From assembly GCA_020444245.1 (NCBI GenBank), contig JAHLLI010000016.1, positions 50,340-114,339 on the forward strand: a stretch of 64,000 bases of DNA. Direction: 5' to 3'. This document shows positions 60,451-64,000 of this stretch, one piece after another (positions within the stretch are counted from its first letter, which is position 1; each line of letters starts with the position of its first letter). The position numbers and the translations under genes were made by a program. This DNA comes from Actinomycetales bacterium. Its GTDB lineage: Bacteria > Actinomycetota > Actinomycetes > Actinomycetales > Cellulomonadaceae. The notes beneath the pieces are model-generated. The model was not told the DNA's origin and ran no database searches. It saw nothing but the letters and a program-made list of their open reading frames with translations.

Positions 60451-61887
60451 ATGTCGGTCTCCCATGACGTCGCGCCGGCGCCTGGTGGGCCCGAGGGAGA
60501 CCTCGGCGCGTTCGATGGCATCTTCGCCGGGGAGCGTCCGTGGCGCGCGGAGAGGCTGGCGGCGCTCCTCCCCGGTCCGGAGCTCGCCGCGGAGCTTGCG
60601 GCCGGGGACCTGGACGCTTCCTCGGACGAGGCGCTGCTCGCGGCGGTCGTGGGGTTCCGGCGCCAGGCGGCCTGGGCCGAGGCCGGCGCGGCGATGGTCG
60701 CTGCCGCGTTGTCGCACCGGCCCGCGATGAACCCCGAGTGGCCCGCGGTGGCCGGCCGGGTCTCCGTGACCGACGTGACCGCCGAGGAGCTCGCGCCGGC
60801 GCTGGGCTGCTCGCGCCAGGCCGCGCGGCGGCTGGTCCGCGACGGGCGCGCGTTCGAGGGGTCTCTCGCGGCCACGGGTGACGCGCTGGCGCGAGGTGAG
60901 CTCGACGTGCCGCGGGCCCGCGTGCTCGTGGACGCGCTCGCCGAGGAGCCCCCGGCGCTCGCCTGGGAGGTGCAGGACCAGGTGCTCGGCGGCGAGGTGA
61001 CGCGCACCGTGTCGCAGCTGCAGCGTGCGGTCGCCAAGGCCCTGGTGATCGCCGACCCGGGCGGCGCGTCGGACCGTTGCCGCGCAGCAGCCGAGCGGCG
61101 CCGCGTGGACCGGCCCAGGCCGGCTCCGGACGGGATGGCCCGCTGGTCGGCCCTGCTTCCCGCGGCCGACGCGATGCGGATGGACACCACGCTCGATGCA
61201 CTCGCGCGGACCGGACGGGCCGCGGGCGATGAGCGCACCCTGGACCAGCTGCGCGCGGACCTGCTCGCGGACCTCGTGCTCGGACGCGTGCCGTCGACGC
61301 CTGGTGGGCGGGTGGAGGCTCGGGCCGAGCCGTCCGAGGCCAGCGGTCCGGGAGAGCCTCGGCGTGGCCCGGTGCGTGCGCGGATCGACGTCCTCGTGCC
61401 GTGGGAGGTGCTGGCGGGCATCTCCGAGGAGCCGGGGTTCCTCGCCGGCTACGGTCCGATCCCCGCGCCGGTGGCTCGCGAGCTCGCCTCCGACGGCACC
61501 TGGCGGCGCATCCTCACCGACCCACCTGATGGCAGCGGCCTGGACGTGGGGCGCACGCGCTACCGACCGCCGGCGCACCTCGCCGAGCACGTGCGGGCGC
61601 GCGACCGCTGGTGTGCCAGGCCCGGGTGCTCGGCGCGCGCCGAGACCTGCGACCTCGATCACACTGCCGAGTGGGACCGCGACGACGGCCGGACGGCGCA
61701 CGACAACCTGGGGCCGCTGTGCGAGCGCGACCACCAGGTCAAGACTCACGGTGGTGCGCAGATGTACCAACCGGACCCCGGCGTCTTCTACTGGCGATCG
61801 CCCCTCGGCAGGCTCTATCGCGTCGTGCCCGGCGAGGACGGATACACGCTCGTCGCTGACCCCGATCCCGGCGTGCCGCCGTTCTGA
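60451..61887 (+). CDS. DUF222/13E12-type HNH endonuclease under SOS control
   Basis: A 478-aa protein of the DUF222 (13E12 repeat) family. The long helical N-terminal region (about 20-330; VSVTDVTAEELAPALGCSR, GELDVPRARVLVDAL, LPAADAMRMDTTLDALAR) precedes a C-terminal HNH nuclease (CARPGCSARAETCDLDHTAEW, NLGPLCERDHQVKTHGG) with zinc cysteines and the DH pair. ATG 60451 has GCAGGGGGTG upstream. In mycobacteria 13E12 genes carry SOS boxes as well; the function remains unclear, with possible roles in mobile-element or damage-induced DNA processing. Confidence 0.92.
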   Translation: MSVSHDVAPAPGGPEGDLGAFDGIFAGERPWRAERLAALLPGPELAAELAAGDLDASSDEALLAAVVGFRRQAAWAEAGAAMVAAALSHRPAMNPEWPAVAGRVSVTDVTAEELAPALGCSRQAARRLVRDGRAFEGSLAATGDALARGELDVPRARVLVDALAEEPPALAWEVQDQVLGGEVTRTVSQLQRAVAKALVIADPGGASDRCRAAAERRRVDRPRPAPDGMARWSALLPAADAMRMDTTLDALARTGRAAGDERTLDQLRADLLADLVLGRVPSTPGGRVEARAEPSEASGPGEPRRGPVRARIDVLVPWEVLAGISEEPGFLAGYGPIPAPVARELASDGTWRRILTDPPDGSGLDVGRTRYRPPAHLAEHVRARDRWCARPGCSARAETCDLDHTAEWDRDDGRTAHDNLGPLCERDHQVKTHGGAQMYQPDPGVFYWRSPLGRLYRVVPGEDGYTLVADPDPGVPPF

Positions 61888-61901
61888 GGGCCGGGCGCCG
61901 T

Positions 61902-61918
61902 CCGCCGTGGCACGGCGG
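61902..61918. terminator. Possible short terminator after the DUF222/HNH gene
   Basis: CCGCCG-TGGCA-CGGCGG forms a short stem 15 bases after the stop codon. It is weaker than other terminators in the window. Confidence 0.4.
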
Positions 61919-61986
61919 CGCGTGGCCGGGGGTGGTCCGCCACCCGGTACGCTCGTGCCGCCGGGTTCTGCTCAAGAGCCCGGCGA

Positions 61987-62059
61987 GCGCCTGTAGCTCA
62001 GGGGATAGAGCACCGCTCTCCTAAAGCGGGTGTCGGCAGTTCGAATCTGCCCAGGCGCA
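61987..62059 (+). tRNA. tRNA-Arg (anticodon CCT)
   Basis: A 73-nt cloverleaf. The acceptor stem is GCGCCTG with CAGGCGC, the D arm GCTCAGGGGATAGAGC, the anticodon loop CTCCTAA (CCT, reads AGG), and the T arm contains GTTCGAATC. Discriminator A is at 62059. CCA is not encoded. The DNA downstream is less GC-rich and holds AbiE genes, so this tRNA may be an integration site. Confidence 0.94.
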
Positions 62060-62245
62060 CAGGGTGTTATCGCAGGTCAGGCGCGATATAGGCGCCGCGG
62101 CCGCCGTGGGGACTGTGTCCGATTTGCCGGGCATTGGTCAGCGTGTGGTCAGCGACTTGTCTCAGGACGTGGACGGCCTGTCAGGAACGTGGACGGACGT
62201 TGGCGGACAGCGCGGTGTGCCGCCTCCCGTGTGTCTAGCGGTCAG
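62060..62245. other. Non-coding stretch between tRNA-Arg and the AbiEii gene
   Basis: These 186 bases hold no gene I can support. They contain doublets GGTCAGCG (62136 and 62147 region) and CGTGGACGG (62168 and 62188, 20 bases apart). No integrase gene or repeat of the tRNA end is seen. It may be a remnant of an insertion at the tRNA. Confidence 0.45.
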
Positions 62246-63193
62246 CTACTGCTCCGAGGCGGCGATCTCCACGAGCCAGCCGTTCACTAGGGCGACGGCC
62301 TCGTCGAGCTCGAGTGCAACGCCACCGTCTTTCGCGGCCCGGTCGAAGTCATCGGGCCAGTGCGGGTGCGCGACTGCGACCGCTGGCCAGGAGCGTGGTG
62401 TTCGCTTCAGCTTGCGAGCGTCGGCTGCGCGGGCCTCGAACACGGCGCGGGTCGCCTCGGCGATCTCGGCGAGGCTCGGTGTGCCTTCCGCGGTTACCAG
62501 TTCCCGAAGCAGGATCAGGTCAACGATGTCGCGGGGACGATCGTTCACCCAAGTCGGAGGGTCGTGCGGGTCGGTGCAGGCGTGGATCTTCTGTGCGATC
62601 TGATAGCGCATGGCCAGCGCGGCGAGCTCATCAGGGCCCGCGAGTCCAAAGCCGGCCAGGTCAGGGGCGATGACGGTCTCGGGCGAGTCCCCGGCGCCGC
62701 CCTCGTCTGGAGCGAGCTCGATCTGGACCTTCCGCCACGGCTGACCGCGAAGGCTCACGTGGACGTACAGGCGGCGCGGCTGGATCACTCGAGTCGGCGT
62801 CTTGACGACCTCCACCTCCGAGCGCGTGAGCGTGATCGGTCCCCACGGCTCGGAGAGGGCTTCGTCGAGGGCGACGAGGAACTCGTCGATGTCCCCGCGG
62901 ACGAGCCCGTCGATGTCGCTCGTCGCGCGCGCGCTCATACCGAGCCGGTGTTGGAGGAGGGTTCCACCCTTGAGCAAGAAGGTTGGTGTTCCGGCTTCGT
63001 CGACGGCGCGTTGCAGGGCGGCGATGACGACCGTGGACGCGACGAGCCAGCCCATCCGCCCGCCGGCGGCGGGTACGCCGAGCGTGCGCTCGGCGTGGTT
63101 GATCCACTGCGACAGGATCGATACCGACGCGGGTGGGCGCGCCTTGGGCTTCAGCTCAGACAGCGGACGCGCGGGTCGGTTGGATTCAGGCAC
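62246..63193 (-). CDS. AbiEii/AbiGii-family nucleotidyltransferase toxin
   Basis: A 315-aa toxin of the type IV AbiE toxin-antitoxin system. Motif I is FLLKGGTLLQHRL (Lys75-Gly-Gly), motif II is ARATSDIDGLV (Asp93, Asp95). Further conserved parts are ALAMRYQIAQKIHACTDP and RDIVDLILL. Known AbiEii proteins are GTP-preferring nucleotidyltransferases that stop growth, for example in phage-infected cells. GTG 63193 overlaps the antitoxin gene by eight bases. Base composition is visibly less GC-rich than the chromosome, consistent with transfer. Confidence 0.9.
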   Translation of the reverse strand: MPESNRPARPLSELKPKARPPASVSILSQWINHAERTLGVPAAGGRMGWLVASTVVIAALQRAVDEAGTPTFLLKGGTLLQHRLGMSARATSDIDGLVRGDIDEFLVALDEALSEPWGPITLTRSEVEVVKTPTRVIQPRRLYVHVSLRGQPWRKVQIELAPDEGGAGDSPETVIAPDLAGFGLAGPDELAALAMRYQIAQKIHACTDPHDPPTWVNDRPRDIVDLILLRELVTAEGTPSLAEIAEATRAVFEARAADARKLKRTPRSWPAVAVAHPHWPDDFDRAAKDGGVALELDEAVALVNGWLVEIAASEQ

Positions 63194-63758
63194 GTCGCTC
63201 CAGCGCTTCGGTGAGGCGGGTCAGGTCAGCTCGTGGGAGTGCTCCGGTGCGGGCGCCGCGGTCAAGAGCCTGGCGCAGGAGGTACGTCGGCGTGCCGTAC
63301 TCCAGGCACTGCTCGATGGCTGCTGCCGGGGTGACGATGGGCATCTGCTGCCACCACGTGACTTGGCGGGTCGGTAGACGCTGCACATGGATGACGTACC
63401 GGTCGTTGTCGCTTCGGCGGATGCGGTGCGCGCGGGGGACGGTCACGTGGTAGTGCGACGGGTTTACGTCGCTGATGTCGTGAATCGCGAGGGCGGTCTC
63501 ATGGCTGAGGGCGGCATCAGCATCACCGGTGCGCAGCAGCGCCACTTGGTAGCCCTCGTACTCGACGCCGGGGACGCGGGGATATCGGTAGATGCCCCGG
63601 GCGACGCGCTCGAGCCGGCCGCGAGCGACGAGCGCGTCGAAGGCGGTCGGGTCTATCTCGAGCTCCGCGATGGCCTGCTGGCGGGTGACCAGGCCGTTCT
63701 GGGCTTCGGCGAGGTCGAGAAGGGCGTCGCGCGACAGATGTCGACCTCCGAGGGGCAT
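63186..63758 (-). CDS. AbiEi-family antitoxin/transcriptional autorepressor
   Basis: A 190-aa antitoxin. The N-terminal winged helix (SRDALLDLAEAQNGLVTRQQAIAELEI is split: LLDLAEAQNGLVTRQQA, GRLERVARGIYRYP) is followed by the C-terminal antitoxin domain (LSHETALAIHDISD, YHVTVPRAHRIRR, TPAAAIEQCLEYGTPTYLL). ATG 63758 directly borders a large operator; a longer GTG start at 63794 would encode the operator itself. An SD-like GGAGG lies inside the gene before a CTG codon, so a slightly shorter form is possible. AbiEi proteins neutralise AbiEii without binding it and repress their own promoter. Confidence 0.88.
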   Translation of the reverse strand: MPLGGRHLSRDALLDLAEAQNGLVTRQQAIAELEIDPTAFDALVARGRLERVARGIYRYPRVPGVEYEGYQVALLRTGDADAALSHETALAIHDISDVNPSHYHVTVPRAHRIRRSDNDRYVIHVQRLPTRQVTWWQQMPIVTPAAAIEQCLEYGTPTYLLRQALDRGARTGALPRADLTRLTEALERRA

Positions 63759-63793
63759 GTCAAAAGCATGGCACTTCCGCCATGGTTTTGACA
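63758..63793. promoter_or_regulatory. Large inverted repeat, likely AbiEi operator
   Basis: TGTCAAAAGCATGGC and GCCATGGTTTTGACA are arms of 15 bases that match at 14 positions, separated by ACTTCC. The repeat touches the antitoxin start codon. AbiEi is known to bind inverted repeats at its own promoter, so this is its probable site. Confidence 0.75.
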
Positions 63794-63838
63794 CCCACCA
63801 CTTACGTGGGACTCGCAGCGTGTCGGACAGGGTGACAC

Positions 63839-64000
<162 letters not shown>

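Overview
The window is about 64 kb of very GC-rich DNA from an actinobacterium. I infer a member of the Cellulomonadaceae or a close relative. The pointers are a family 9 cellulase-type glycosidase, a WXG100 protein, DUF3027, DUF3263, DUF4031 and DUF4032 proteins, a lone groEL behind CIRCE operators, a DtxR-type regulator, a c-di-AMP riboswitch in front of an NlpC/P60 hydrolase, and many genes with a -10 box so close to the start codon that the mRNA is probably leaderless. Most of the window is chromosomal backbone.

Layout. 1-2.5 kb: 3' end of cysS, rlmB and a PH-domain membrane protein. 2.5-7.4 kb (minus strand): DUF4032 protein, sugar ABC ATPase, otsB and otsA. 7.5-11.3 kb: Ser/Thr kinase, small membrane protein, MauE-like protein and DsbA-like thiol oxidase, closed by a long terminator. 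11.4-16.3 kb: tRNA-Thr, then an ER/SipW-type signal peptidase among four small exported two-cysteine proteins, an SGNH hydrolase, and a fifth exported two-cysteine protein behind a c-di-GMP-I riboswitch. 16.4-24.9 kb: ung, DUF3263, LytR_C protein, groEL, DUF4031, WXG100 protein, HD protein, a two-component system and PspA. 24.9-38.5 kb: TPM protein, glutamine amidotransferase, XPB helicase with a helicase-associated partner, a small membrane protein, cold-shock protein, DUF3027, a sacsin-like ATPase, DUF2530 and an NCS2 permease. 38.7-44.5 kb: UDP-glucose dehydrogenase, MarR regulator with MFS exporter, DUF4012 protein and an LASTG surface protein. 44.6-50.6 kb: MFS transporter with serC, DtxR, c-di-AMP riboswitch with NlpC/P60, HNH endonuclease and universal stress protein. 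50.7-59.2 kb: Lrp/AsnC regulator, subtilase, rocD-ddaH, SRPBCC protein, aldo/keto reductase and GH9. 59.3-64 kb: a hypothetical membrane protein, an SOS-controlled DUF222/HNH gene, tRNA-Arg, and an AbiE toxin-antitoxin pair in visibly less GC-rich DNA, ending in a GATGAC microsatellite cut by the window edge.

The best candidate for an undescribed system is 11.7-16.3 kb. It joins a dedicated Ser/His signal peptidase, a family of small exported beta-rich proteins with two similarly spaced cysteines, and a c-di-GMP riboswitch on one family member. A MauE/DsbA disulfide pair lies just upstream. I read this as a possible c-di-GMP-linked surface or matrix system. That reading is inference; the individual motifs and the riboswitch are directly visible.
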